From: Tissierellia bacterium
GTDB lineage: Bacteria > Bacillota > Clostridia > Tissierellales > Peptoniphilaceae
Length of the DNA stretch: 64,000 nucleotides
Assembly: GCA_030532305.1 (NCBI GenBank)
Contig: JAUNLJ010000007.1
Coordinates: forward strand, 1 to 64,000
Direction: 5' to 3'
Below are positions 56,250 through 64,000 of this stretch, one piece after another; position 1 is the stretch's first letter; the number at the start of each line of letters is the position of its first letter. The position numbers and the translations under genes were made by a program. The notes beneath the pieces were generated by a model. It worked only from the letters and a program-made list of their open reading frames with translations, made no database searches and was not told the origin of the DNA.

Positions 56250-56858
56250 TTAGTCTAGGATCTCCTTAAAATTTAAGATAGGTTTTTGGGCCCCTAAAAG
56301 TAGGTGGATGTGGTAAAAGAAGGCCTCAAATTTTTCTAGGTCTTCTTGGGAACTGGGGTCCTTGCCGTGGTCAAAGCCTTCGTTGGCATAAATTAAAATC
56401 ATGTTCACAGCCTCCTTGGGGTAGGGAGAAGAAAAGTCCCCCTCCTGGACCCCATCTTCCACGATCTGGCTTAAGAGGGGGCCAGCATGGTCTAAAATAT
56501 AGGCCTGGATCTTTTGGTGCATAAGGGCATTTTGGGGAGCATGGACCTGGTCCAGCTCCTCCTGGCCAGACTTGCTGTCCTGGTGGAGGGCCAAGAGACA
56601 GGCTATAAGCCGGTCCCTAGCAGGCAGGTCCTTGTCCTTAGCCAGGGCCTGGGCCCGGGCAAAGACCTTTTTGCCCTTCCTGTCAATCACAGCGTCCAGG
56701 ATGTCCTCCTTCTTGTCAAAATAATAGTAGAGGGTCCCCCGGGCAATCTTGGATTTTTTGATAATTTCCTGGGTAGAGGTCCCCTCGTAGCCCTGGTCAT
56801 AAAATAAGGCCTCGGCCACATCTAAAATCATTTGTTTTCTATCCTTTGGGTCCATCAT
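56250..56858 (-). CDS. TetR-family repressor
   Basis: 202 residues (two tandem start codons, 56858 and 56855, after taaggagg). The N-terminal HTH is ILDVAEALFYDQGYEGTSTQEIIKKSKIARGTLYYYFDKKEDIL. The C-terminal ligand domain is divergent. It is the first gene of the exporter operon, with a palindrome directly upstream, so autoregulation and drug-inducible control of the pumps are likely. Confidence 0.9.
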   Translation of the reverse strand: MMDPKDRKQMILDVAEALFYDQGYEGTSTQEIIKKSKIARGTLYYYFDKKEDILDAVIDRKGKKVFARAQALAKDKDLPARDRLIACLLALHQDSKSGQEELDQVHAPQNALMHQKIQAYILDHAGPLLSQIVEDGVQEGDFSSPYPKEAVNMILIYANEGFDHGKDPSSQEDLEKFEAFFYHIHLLLGAQKPILNFKEILD

Positions 56859-56868
56859 ATAACCTCCT

Positions 56869-56891
56869 TATAGACCGACAGTCAGTCTATA
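56869..56891. promoter_or_regulatory. TetR operator palindrome
   Basis: TATAGACCGAC (56869-56879) and GTCAGTCTATA (56881-56891) are inverted arms around one central base, with a single mismatch. It is placed 10 bases upstream of the TetR start codon. The sequence resembles known TetR-family operators with GAC-GAC/GTC-GTC spacing. Confidence 0.75.
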
Positions 56892-56966
56892 AAAATAATA
56901 AGATAAGCCAAAGAGAAAGGCAAGAGGCCCGGAAGAAAGTTTACAAGAATTTAAAGTCCCCATAAA

Positions 56967-56995
56967 AAAACCCCGGCCCTTCGGGTCGAGGTTTT
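56967..56995 (-). terminator. terminator of the SLH surface protein gene
   Basis: AAAACCCCGGCCC (56967-56979) pairs with GGGTCGAGGTTTT (56983-56995), one mismatch and one G-U pair; the A run at its left is the U run on the minus strand. Confidence 0.75.
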
Positions 56996-57047
56996 GTAAG
57001 CGGGTATAGGGCTTTTATCTAAGAAGACCCCAGGAGGGCCTTGTGGC

Positions 57048-59585
57048 CTAGAAATTAAGGCTTTGGTCAGTTAGTTGGATCCAATCTTCTAGGAGGGAGC
57101 CAGACTGCCGACGGTAGGCCTTGTGTCCTTGGGTAGCCTCTAGGAGGTCATCATAGGCCCAGTGGTTTTTGGGCAGGTCCTTAAAGTCTAGCTTAGCATC
57201 TTTGACCAGGTCTAGACTCTTATGGTCGGCCTTTCTTTCATAGAGACCGTTTAAAATTCTAGCGACTTCAGCCCGGGTAATGGCCTGGTCTGGCTTAAAA
57301 CTACCATCAGGGTAGCCGGTGATCAAGTCACTAAGGTAGGCCTCTTGGATAAAGTCTTCGGCCCAGTGTCCCCGGACATCTTGGAAGGGAAGCTTAGCTT
57401 CTTTTTTAGGTCTTGTATTGAGCTTGCTGACGATCTTGGCGAATTCTCCCCGGCTAATGGGCCTGTTGGGCTTAAAGCTTCCGTCAGGATAGCCATCAAG
57501 GATATTCTTATCAGCTAGGGCTTGGACGGGTTCTTCATACCAGGCTCCAGGGACTAGGTCCGTAAAGTGGCTTTCCTTGTTTTTGGAAAGGTCTAAAGCT
57601 TCTAACCGGGCCACCATGGTGGCTGTTTCAGCCCGGGTAATGGACCGGTCAGGACCTAGGGTCAAGTCAGGATAGCCCTGGATGTAGGCCGGGTGGTCAA
57701 GGGCTTTTTTAGAGGGATGAGACTGGCCTGTACCCAGAGAAGTCTGCTCATCATACTGGGCCAGAATCTCTGTATCTTGGGTAAACTGAGCGGTGATCTT
57801 TTGGCCTGTAGCCCACGTCATGCCTGTAGGCATTTCCTGCCAACCTGTAAAGTCATAGTTTGTTCCTGCAAGAGATCCACCAACAGGATCTGCAACAGGG
57901 AGGGTGACTTCACGATTAGGGGTCACCCAAAAAGTTCTTTTAAACTGGGAGTCTTGGCTGGCCTTCTTGCCAGTATCTACGGTCACCTTGACAAAGTTTT
58001 CAGGGGTTACCGGTTTTTTGTTGGGGTCGGTCTGCTCAATAAGGGTCTTATAAATATTACGGACGGTTAGGGCATAAGCATTTTCTCCCTTATAGGGCAG
58101 ATGGGTGGACTTTATTTGGGTAATATAGTCGTCAATGGGGTCTTGTTTGACACTATAGGTGATTTTTTCTCCTTCAGAGAAAATATCCAAGCCCTTATAG
58201 GCACCTGCCCACTGGTTAGACTCATTAAGGGTGATCTGGGTAGGTGTAATTTGGGTCATCTTAGGAGATTGGTCCAGGGTTTTGCCGTTGGCAAGAAGGG
58301 TCAGGTCTCGGTCTTGGGGCCGAGTTTTTTCGGGCTGGTCTTCATCTTCCCATTGGATCTGGACAGAAAGGGTTTGGGGAACAAAGTAAAGGGTGTTTAC
58401 ATTTTGTGGCTGAAAGTCGTAAGAGTTTTGGCTACCAGACATTATAGGGCCTGCGGCCTCCCCATCTCTTTGCATTTTAAAGTCTTCTGCCATGACCTTC
58501 CTCGTGCCTGTCATCTTCCAATTAGCGGGCATATAGATGTATTGGAGTTTTGGCGTCTTGTTAAAGAGATAGGCGTCGTAAGATTTATTGTCAATGTCAA
58601 AATCCCAGCTTCTAATGTCTGCCTCGCTAATGCCGCTTCCACTAAAGGCCATATCAGGATCAAAAGATTCTTTTGCGTTGGGTTCTTGTAAAGTCCACTG
58701 GCTAATATCTGGATCAGCCTTGGGGGCATTTAGAAACATGGCGCCCAAATAGGTGACGTGGGACATATCCCAATTAGAAACATCGGGGTTGGCACTTTCT
58801 GCCCCATAGAACATGGCAGCAGGACCGGGATAGCTATTTTCGCCGAGAGGATGGGTGCCTAAGCTAGAGGTATCCCACTTGGAAACATCAGGCTTGGCGC
58901 TTTTTGCCATGTAAAACATACCATACATGATTTGTACCTTAGAAACGTCCCAATTAGAAACATCAGGATCAATATATTCTTGACCCTTAAACATCCACCT
59001 CATACTGGTAACATTCGAGGTGTCTAGGTCTTTAGGTAGGCTTAGGCTTTTTAAGGGCCCCCAAGTATCTGCTGAAAAAAGAAGGGCAGAATCCTCTGGA
59101 AAGGAAAGGTCACTAGACTCTAGCACAAGGTTAGGTAGGAAGACCATCTCATCGGTATAACCGATGGCATGAATGAGGGCTTTAAAATCAGCCTCTGTCA
59201 TCTGATTGTTGTTAAGGAGGTCTGAAACGATGGGGTCGTTTATAATGGCCCCCAAGGCCTCTTGTACTTTTCCCATGGCAGGCAAAAGATAGGTATAGGG
59301 ATCACCAATTTCACCTTGGCCAGACATGGTCAGTGTGATGGTATCAGGGTCATAGGTTAAAAAGACAGTTTCGTCGGCATTGATTGGTATTTTAAGGTCC
59401 TTTAGGGCCTCTATCTTTTCCTTTAAGCGAGGATCAATGGTCCCTTGAGATTTATAGGGGCTCGGGGGGGGGGTCGAAGCCTCTTGGCTTTTTAAGCCAC
59501 CAGCCTGTGCCCAAACGGCACTAGGGATGGAAAAGACCAGTAAAAGTAAAGCCAAGAGGAGGGATAAGTTTTTCTTTGAAGTCAT
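57048..59585 (-). CDS. secreted BspA-like surface protein with three SLH domains
   Basis: 845 residues. Signal peptide 1-26 (LSLLLALLLLVFSIPSAVWA). A Pro/Ser-rich segment contains a C10 tract (codons for TPPPS). The DUF285/BspA-type repeats (MRWMFKGQEYIDPDVSNWDVSKV, MYGMFYMAKSAKPDVSKWDTSS, and more) occupy about 165-330. A Cna-B-like domain (VQIQWEDEDQPEKTRPQDRDLTLL), an InlB-B-like repeat and three SLH domains (GYPDLTLGPDRSITRAE, GYPDGSFKPNRPISRGE, GYPDGSFKPDQAITRAE) follow. SLH domains usually bind wall polysaccharide, so it is displayed on the cell surface. Confidence 0.88.
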   Translation of the reverse strand: MTSKKNLSLLLALLLLVFSIPSAVWAQAGGLKSQEASTPPPSPYKSQGTIDPRLKEKIEALKDLKIPINADETVFLTYDPDTITLTMSGQGEIGDPYTYLLPAMGKVQEALGAIINDPIVSDLLNNNQMTEADFKALIHAIGYTDEMVFLPNLVLESSDLSFPEDSALLFSADTWGPLKSLSLPKDLDTSNVTSMRWMFKGQEYIDPDVSNWDVSKVQIMYGMFYMAKSAKPDVSKWDTSSLGTHPLGENSYPGPAAMFYGAESANPDVSNWDMSHVTYLGAMFLNAPKADPDISQWTLQEPNAKESFDPDMAFSGSGISEADIRSWDFDIDNKSYDAYLFNKTPKLQYIYMPANWKMTGTRKVMAEDFKMQRDGEAAGPIMSGSQNSYDFQPQNVNTLYFVPQTLSVQIQWEDEDQPEKTRPQDRDLTLLANGKTLDQSPKMTQITPTQITLNESNQWAGAYKGLDIFSEGEKITYSVKQDPIDDYITQIKSTHLPYKGENAYALTVRNIYKTLIEQTDPNKKPVTPENFVKVTVDTGKKASQDSQFKRTFWVTPNREVTLPVADPVGGSLAGTNYDFTGWQEMPTGMTWATGQKITAQFTQDTEILAQYDEQTSLGTGQSHPSKKALDHPAYIQGYPDLTLGPDRSITRAETATMVARLEALDLSKNKESHFTDLVPGAWYEEPVQALADKNILDGYPDGSFKPNRPISRGEFAKIVSKLNTRPKKEAKLPFQDVRGHWAEDFIQEAYLSDLITGYPDGSFKPDQAITRAEVARILNGLYERKADHKSLDLVKDAKLDFKDLPKNHWAYDDLLEATQGHKAYRRQSGSLLEDWIQLTDQSLNF
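59464..59473. repeat. mononucleotide tract of ten G (C10 on the coding strand)
   Basis: Ten consecutive G residues lie about 120 bases into the SLH surface protein gene, just after the signal peptide. In the given sequence the tract length keeps the frame open. Confidence 0.9.
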
Positions 59586-59881
59586 AAAATGCCTCCTTCT
59601 TTTTAGGGGGTCCTTTTAAATCTTTAGGACCCAGAATTAAACTCTACTTTTATTATATACCTAAAAAACGAGACTTTCAAGGATTTTGTAAAAAACACAG
59701 AAAAAACAAGGAGAAGGAGGGCTAAAAAAGGGCCTTTTAGGCCTAAAATCTTTGGTCCGGGGCCAGGAAGGGTGACTTAGGGAGGGGACTTGGGGTAAAT
59801 AAAGAGTAAAGCTAGATAGGGCCGGGTCCCTTAAAAAGGGAGAGGCCTGGCCAGGACTTTAGCTGGAAGGAGAGGATTTTT

Positions 59882-60475
59882 TTGGCAAAGCAGTATACCA
59901 AGGAGCTGATTAAAAAAGAATTTTTACAGATGCTAGAGACGGCTCCCTTTAAGGAGATTACCATTGGGAAATTGGCAGACCGGTGCGAGATCAACCGCAA
60001 TACCTTTTATTACCACTATGATGATATTTACATGTTGGTCCGGGAAATCTTGCAGGACCAACTGGACAAGGTGGATGAGGAGTTTAAGGCCACCTATTCT
60101 TGGGAGGAGAGCCTCCTTTATGCCGTGTCCTTTATTCTAGACAACAAGAGGGCGGCTCAAAATATGTTTAAGTCCATAGACAAGGCCGATGTGGATGCCT
60201 ACCTCCACCAGATCTGCCGGGTGGTCATGAGAAAATATGTGGACAAGGAGTGTGCCCTAAAGGGGATCCTGGCCCAGGAGGAGGACAAGGCCCTGATTGT
60301 CTCCTTTTACCAGGCGGCCTTGGCAGGGCTTTTGGAAGAGTGGATGGAGGAGGGGATGGAGGCGTCAGCAGAGGCCATTATCTTTAGGACCGGCAAGCTT
60401 TTTGATGGAAATATTGAACGGTCCCTAAGGATTAGCCAAGCCCTAGGCAGACCCAGGCCCTTGCCTAAAAACTAG
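59882..60475 (+). CDS. TetR/AcrR-family regulator
   Basis: 197 residues with a TTG start at 59882, supported by aaggagagg. HTH: KKEFLQMLETAPFKEITIGKLADRCEINRNTFYYHYDDIYMLVREIL. The C-terminal domain is of the DhaS-like/TetR_C_33 type seen in many Firmicutes. It lies 190 bases upstream of oleate hydratase on the same strand and may control it. The gap 59586-59881 before it holds the surface protein promoter region but no recognisable gene. Confidence 0.85.
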   Translation: MAKQYTKELIKKEFLQMLETAPFKEITIGKLADRCEINRNTFYYHYDDIYMLVREILQDQLDKVDEEFKATYSWEESLLYAVSFILDNKRAAQNMFKSIDKADVDAYLHQICRVVMRKYVDKECALKGILAQEEDKALIVSFYQAALAGLLEEWMEEGMEASAEAIIFRTGKLFDGNIERSLRISQALGRPRPLPKN

Positions 60476-60661
60476 GCAAGATCCTCCCAAAGGGGAAGGC
60501 TTGGGCAATTTTTTAAGATGACCAAGCTTTAAACAATTTAAAAAACCTGTCTAAAAGTCCAACGAGTTTGGAAGATTGGCCATGGTAGTTGGCCGTCAAG
60601 GGGCCTATGATAAAGGCAAGTTAAGAAAAAAGCAACTTGCAAAAAAATAGGAGGTATTTGT

Positions 60662-62458
60662 ATGGAAATAAAAACCTTTGATGACCGTCTACGTTTGGGC
60701 AATGGGGACTATGACCGGTTGGTTCATTCTAGAAAGCCCAAGGGGATTGAGGACAAGAGGGCCTATATTGTGGGGACCGGGATTGCTGGTCTGGCCACCG
60801 CCGGCTTTTTAATTAAGGATGCCAAGATGGACCCCTCCCACATCCACTTTTTGGAAAAGGAGGACCTGGCTGGAGGGGCCCTAGATGGGAGGCTCCTTTC
60901 AGACATGACCTATGTGGCCCGGGGAGGCCGGGAAACAGGCCACCATTTTGAAGTCTTGTGGGACCTTTTTAGTGTGATTCCCTCCAGGGAGGACCCCTCT
61001 ATGACCATCCTGGACTATCTTTACTACACCAATTTAGATGACCCCAACTACAGCCTTTGCCGGATTACTAAAAACCGGGGAGACCGTCACGACAATGGGA
61101 AGTTTAACCTGTCCAAGGAAGGAATCCAGGAGATTATCCGTCTCCTCCTAACCCCCGATGAAAAGCTCCAGGGGGTTTCTGTGGAGGAGGTCTTTTCTGA
61201 CCAGGTCTTGGAGAGCGATTTTTGGACCTTTTACAGGACCATGTTTGCCTTTGAAAATTGGCATTCTGTCTTGGAGCTAAAGCTCTATATTAACCGGTTT
61301 ATCCACCATGTGGCAGGTCTTCCTGACCTATCTGCCCTCCAATTTACCCGTTACGACCAGTACGAGTCCATTGTCCTTCCCATGATAGGGTGGCTCAAGG
61401 ACCTGGGGGTCCACTTTGACTACCACTATGAGGTCTTAGACATGGACTTTGATATTAGTTCCGATAAAAAAGTGGCCACCAAGATCCTGGCCCAGGACCC
61501 CCGGACAGGGGAGGACCGGTCCCTGGACCTAGGTGAAAATGACCTGGTCTTTGTGACCACCGGGTCTTTGGTGGAGGCCTCTTCCTATGGGGACAACGAC
61601 CAGGCGCCAGACTTGGACGTGGATGAAGAGAGGGCCTTTAGCCTGTGGAAAAACCTGGCTAAAAAATCCCCTGACTTTGGCCGGCCGGAGGTCTTTACCT
61701 CTCAGATTGAAAAGAGTAACTGGGAGTCTGCCACCATTACCGTAAAGAGTAAGGAGATTGCCTCTTATATCCAAAAGATTACCCAAAGGGACCCCTATTC
61801 TGGCCAGGTGGTAACTGGGGGGATTGTCACCGCCCTAGATTCCAAGTGGCTCATGAGCTGGACCATCAACCGGCAGGGCCAGTATGTGGGCCAGCCAGAA
61901 GATGAGATTGTGGTCTGGGTCTATGGTCTCTTTACAGACACAGAAGGGGATTATATCCACAAGCCCATGAGGGAATGTACAGGCAGGGAGATTGCCCAGG
62001 AATGGCTCTACCACCTGGGGGTGGAAGAAGAAAAGATAGGGGACCTGGCCCAAAAGACCACCACCATTCCGGTCTTTATGCCCTATATTACGGCCCAGTT
62101 TATGCCCAGAAGTTTTGGGGACCGGCCCTATGTGGTGCCCAAGGGGGCCGTGAACTTTGCCTTTTTAGGCCAGTTTGTGGAAACCCTAGACAATCCAGGC
62201 CGAGACACGGTCTTTACCACAGAATACTCTGGCCGGTGCGCCATGGAGGCGGTCTATGTCTTGACCGGGGTGGAAAAGAAGGTGCCCGAGGTCTTTGCCT
62301 CCCGCTATGATATTCGCTATCTCCTAGCCGGGGCCAGTGCCTTAAATGACGGTAAACGGCCTGATTTGGACCTTCCCCTAGACAAGCTAGCCAAGCTGGC
62401 TAACTTTATTGGAGGGACAGAAATTGAAGGCTTCCTTAAGGAATATAACTTGCTATAG
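60662..62458 (+). CDS. ohyA: oleate hydratase
   Basis: 598 residues, the full length of the 'myosin-cross-reactive antigen' family. The FAD-binding motif is YIVGTGIAGLATAGFLIKDAK, followed by FLEKEDLAGGALDG and YVARGGRETGHHFE. The C-terminal GAVNFAFLGQFVE and YDIRYLLAGASALND are conserved. It adds water to oleic and linoleic acids, which detoxifies host fatty acids. Start after aggaggt. The 186-bp leader contains weak inverted repeats (TCCAA/TTGGA at 60558-60572) and no other gene. Confidence 0.95.
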   Translation: MEIKTFDDRLRLGNGDYDRLVHSRKPKGIEDKRAYIVGTGIAGLATAGFLIKDAKMDPSHIHFLEKEDLAGGALDGRLLSDMTYVARGGRETGHHFEVLWDLFSVIPSREDPSMTILDYLYYTNLDDPNYSLCRITKNRGDRHDNGKFNLSKEGIQEIIRLLLTPDEKLQGVSVEEVFSDQVLESDFWTFYRTMFAFENWHSVLELKLYINRFIHHVAGLPDLSALQFTRYDQYESIVLPMIGWLKDLGVHFDYHYEVLDMDFDISSDKKVATKILAQDPRTGEDRSLDLGENDLVFVTTGSLVEASSYGDNDQAPDLDVDEERAFSLWKNLAKKSPDFGRPEVFTSQIEKSNWESATITVKSKEIASYIQKITQRDPYSGQVVTGGIVTALDSKWLMSWTINRQGQYVGQPEDEIVVWVYGLFTDTEGDYIHKPMRECTGREIAQEWLYHLGVEEEKIGDLAQKTTTIPVFMPYITAQFMPRSFGDRPYVVPKGAVNFAFLGQFVETLDNPGRDTVFTTEYSGRCAMEAVYVLTGVEKKVPEVFASRYDIRYLLAGASALNDGKRPDLDLPLDKLAKLANFIGGTEIEGFLKEYNLL

Positions 62459-62539
62459 GACCCAGGCGGCCATAAAAAAAGACCCCTATAAGGGCCCTCT
62501 AAAGGGCTAGTCTAGGATCTTTCTTATAGTTTACCAGTA

Positions 62540-62587
62540 AAAGCCCCCAAAAGTTGATCTTAGGGTCAACTTTTGGGGGCTTTTTAT
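62540..62587 (+). terminator. terminator of ohyA
   Basis: An 18-bp perfect stem pairs 62540-62557 with 62566-62583, followed by TTTTT. Confidence 0.9.
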
Positions 62588-62701
62588 GGCCTGTGTCCTG
62601 GCCAGTTAGCTCAAACAAGGGCTTATTTAGGGCCAGTGCCAGCTGTCTTCTTTAAAAACTAAAGAAAATAAGGGGGCCTTTTCTGGAGCTGGGGCATAAA
62701 A

Positions 62702-62735
62702 AATCGAGGGTCTTAAAAGGACCCTCGATTTTTTA
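62702..62735. terminator. bidirectional terminator before the pyruvate-oxidase-like gene end
   Basis: AATCGAGGGTC (62702-62712) pairs perfectly with GACCCTCGATT (62720-62730); A and T runs flank it. It ends the minus-strand gene. Confidence 0.88.
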
Positions 62736-62743
62736 AGATGGAC

Positions 62744-64000
62744 TTATTTATTTTCTTCTTGGTCGATTAAATCTTGGAGGATGGGTTGGTCTTCGATGTC
62801 ATTTTCCTTGAGATAGGCCTGGATTTCTTCCCGGCTATAGGTCTTGGGGTCGATTTTCATGGAGGCTGTATCCAAGGGGTCTTCATAGACCACATGGGCG
62901 TCAATTAAGATGGGCCTTTGGTTGCCCTTTTTATTAAGCCGGAGGGCCTCATTAAAGGCATGGTCTAGCTCTTCTTTGTTGGAAGCAGAAAAGCCAATGG
63001 CCCCTAGGCCCTCGCCCACCTTGGCCCAATCGGCTGGGGCAATATCCACCCCAAATTCATCCCTAAATTCTTGGATTTGGGAGTGGCGGATAAAGCCGTA
63101 GGTGGCATCGGTGATGACCACGTTGATAATGGGCATCTGGTATTTGACCTGGGTAAGGATTTCTTGGTTGTTCATGGCAAAGCCTCCGTCACCGACAATG
63201 GACCAAACTTGCCTATCAGGATATTGGAGGTAGGCCCCTATGGCTGCCGGGGTAGAATAGCCCAGGGTGGCAAACCAACTGGACATGGTAAAGGTGTGGT
63301 CACCGTCTAGGGGAAGGATCCGGATGGCGTGGGCCTTGTTGTTACCCACCCCTAGGGCATAGACGTCATCTTCTCCAGAGGCCTCTTTGACCTTTTGGAG
63401 GACAGATTCATAATAGATGACCTCTCCAGCCCGGTCCGCCTGCCTTTTCAGATAGGCCTTCCAATTTTCCATGTTCTTTCTGGCGGCCCGGATAAAGGCA
63501 TCTTCTCCTCTTGTGGCCCCAGTGTCCAAGAGGGCCCTAAAGAAGTCCCCGGCATCGGCCACCAGGGAGTCATAGGCCCTAACCTGCCGGCCAATTTCCC
63601 GGAAGCTGTGGTTGACTTGGATGACTTTTAGGGAGTCTGGCCAGAAGTTAGCAAAGGGGTGGGAAGAGCCCACAAAAAGGGCCAGGTCAGCCTGGAAGAT
63701 CATCTCATGGGCCGGCTTGGTGCCCAGGCGGCCAAAGGCCCCCATAAAGTTTGGGTGGCTTACGGGGAAGGCCAGGCCCACAGAAGGGGCAGAGGTGACC
63801 ACAGGGAGGTTAAAGCGTTCGGAGACCTCTATGGCCAGGTCCCGGTAAGCCATGGCCCCCCGGCCCAGGTAAAGGATGGGCCTTTTGGCCTCCTGAAGCT
63901 CTTGGGCTATGGCCTTTATTTTTTCAGGGTCCAGGTCCAGGTGGATGGCCTGGGGGACCTCTTTAATGGCCCCGGTGGAGGGGGTATAGTCGATTTCTTC
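62744..64000 (-). CDS. pyruvate-oxidase-like TPP enzyme, 5' end outside window
   Basis: The last 418 residues; the frame stays open to the right edge, and the ATG at 63853 is internal (upstream codons read AKRPILYLGRGAMAYRD). The middle domain has LALFVGSSHPFANF and VIQVNHS. The TPP domain has SSWFATLGYSTPAAIGA and the metal motif GDGGFAMNNQEIL ... ITDATYG, in which Asp replaces the usual Asn. Similarity is greatest to pyruvate oxidases (SpxB/Pox), which make acetyl phosphate, CO2 and H2O2, but a related TPP oxidase or decarboxylase cannot be excluded. Confidence 0.82.
   Translation of the reverse strand, partial: EEIDYTPSTGAIKEVPQAIHLDLDPEKIKAIAQELQEAKRPILYLGRGAMAYRDLAIEVSERFNLPVVTSAPSVGLAFPVSHPNFMGAFGRLGTKPAHEMIFQADLALFVGSSHPFANFWPDSLKVIQVNHSFREIGRQVRAYDSLVADAGDFFRALLDTGATRGEDAFIRAARKNMENWKAYLKRQADRAGEVIYYESVLQKVKEASGEDDVYALGVGNNKAHAIRILPLDGDHTFTMSSWFATLGYSTPAAIGAYLQYPDRQVWSIVGDGGFAMNNQEILTQVKYQMPIINVVITDATYGFIRHSQIQEFRDEFGVDIAPADWAKVGEGLGAIGFSASNKEELDHAFNEALRLNKKGNQRPILIDAHVVYEDPLDTASMKIDPKTYSREEIQAYLKENDIEDQPILQDLIDQEENK

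Noticed and set aside
57693-58691. Plus-strand open frames opposite the SLH surface protein gene
   Set aside because: Antisense shadows of a gene whose domains are clear on the minus strand.

Overview
The window looks like chromosome of a Gram-positive anaerobic coccus of the Peptoniphilaceae/Tissierellia type. This is an inference from gene content, not a database match. Supporting points are a Bacillus-like decarboxylase-tmk-darA-holB-ricT cluster, S-layer-homology and LRR surface proteins without an outer membrane, a flavodiiron protein, a two-subunit CoA-transferase, strong AAGGAGG ribosome-binding sites and many extended -10 promoters (TGnTATAAT). Host-type DNA is very rich in GGCC. Two stretches differ: the truncated permease at the left edge and the restriction island at about 31.9-40.5 kb are AT-rich and poor in GGCC.

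Layout. 1-1.5 kb: end of an FtsX-type ABC permease and a DsrE-like gene. 1.65-8.1 kb: complete F-type ATP synthase operon atpB-E-F-A-G-D-C, preceded by a promoter, a structured RNA and a terminator. There is no atpH; instead the C-terminal domain of delta is fused to the N-terminus of alpha. 8.2-13.7 kb: MBL hydrolase, then decarboxylase, tmk, two tandem DarA-like PII proteins, holB and ricT. 13.7-20 kb: membrane-anchored alpha/beta hydrolase, a small unknown gene, an LRR surface protein with 186-bp tandem repeats, and a YcxB-like protein. 20.1-31.9 kb: D-serine dehydratase, an ABC exporter with a giant coiled coil, a MATE pump, pyrG, an XRE-cupin regulator, and guaA whose glutaminase nucleophile is missing.

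31.9-40.5 kb: type I restriction-modification island (Phd-like antitoxin, hsdM, hsdS, remnant of a further hsdS repeat, hsdR). 40.5-42 kb: mostly non-coding, with a tiny glycine-rich membrane protein and a GNAT enzyme. 42-44.6 kb: panD-panC and a BASS transporter behind a leader ending in a terminator, probably one pantothenate unit that relies on imported pantoate. 44.6-51.8 kb: L,D-transpeptidase, YaaA, amidohydrolase, TtcA-like protein without a canonical start codon, flavodiiron protein and CoA-transferase. 51.9-56.9 kb: TetR-controlled export operon (TetR, MFS, FtsX permease, ATPase). 57-59.6 kb: BspA/SLH surface protein with a C10 tract near its start. 59.9-64 kb: TetR regulator, oleate hydratase, and a pyruvate-oxidase-like enzyme cut by the right edge.

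The most unusual material is the ATP synthase locus: leader RNA, c subunit with a signal-like extension, and delta-alpha fusion. Next come the glutaminase-dead GMP synthase, the homopolymer switch candidate, and the panDC leader. No rRNA, complete tRNA, CRISPR array or transposase was found.
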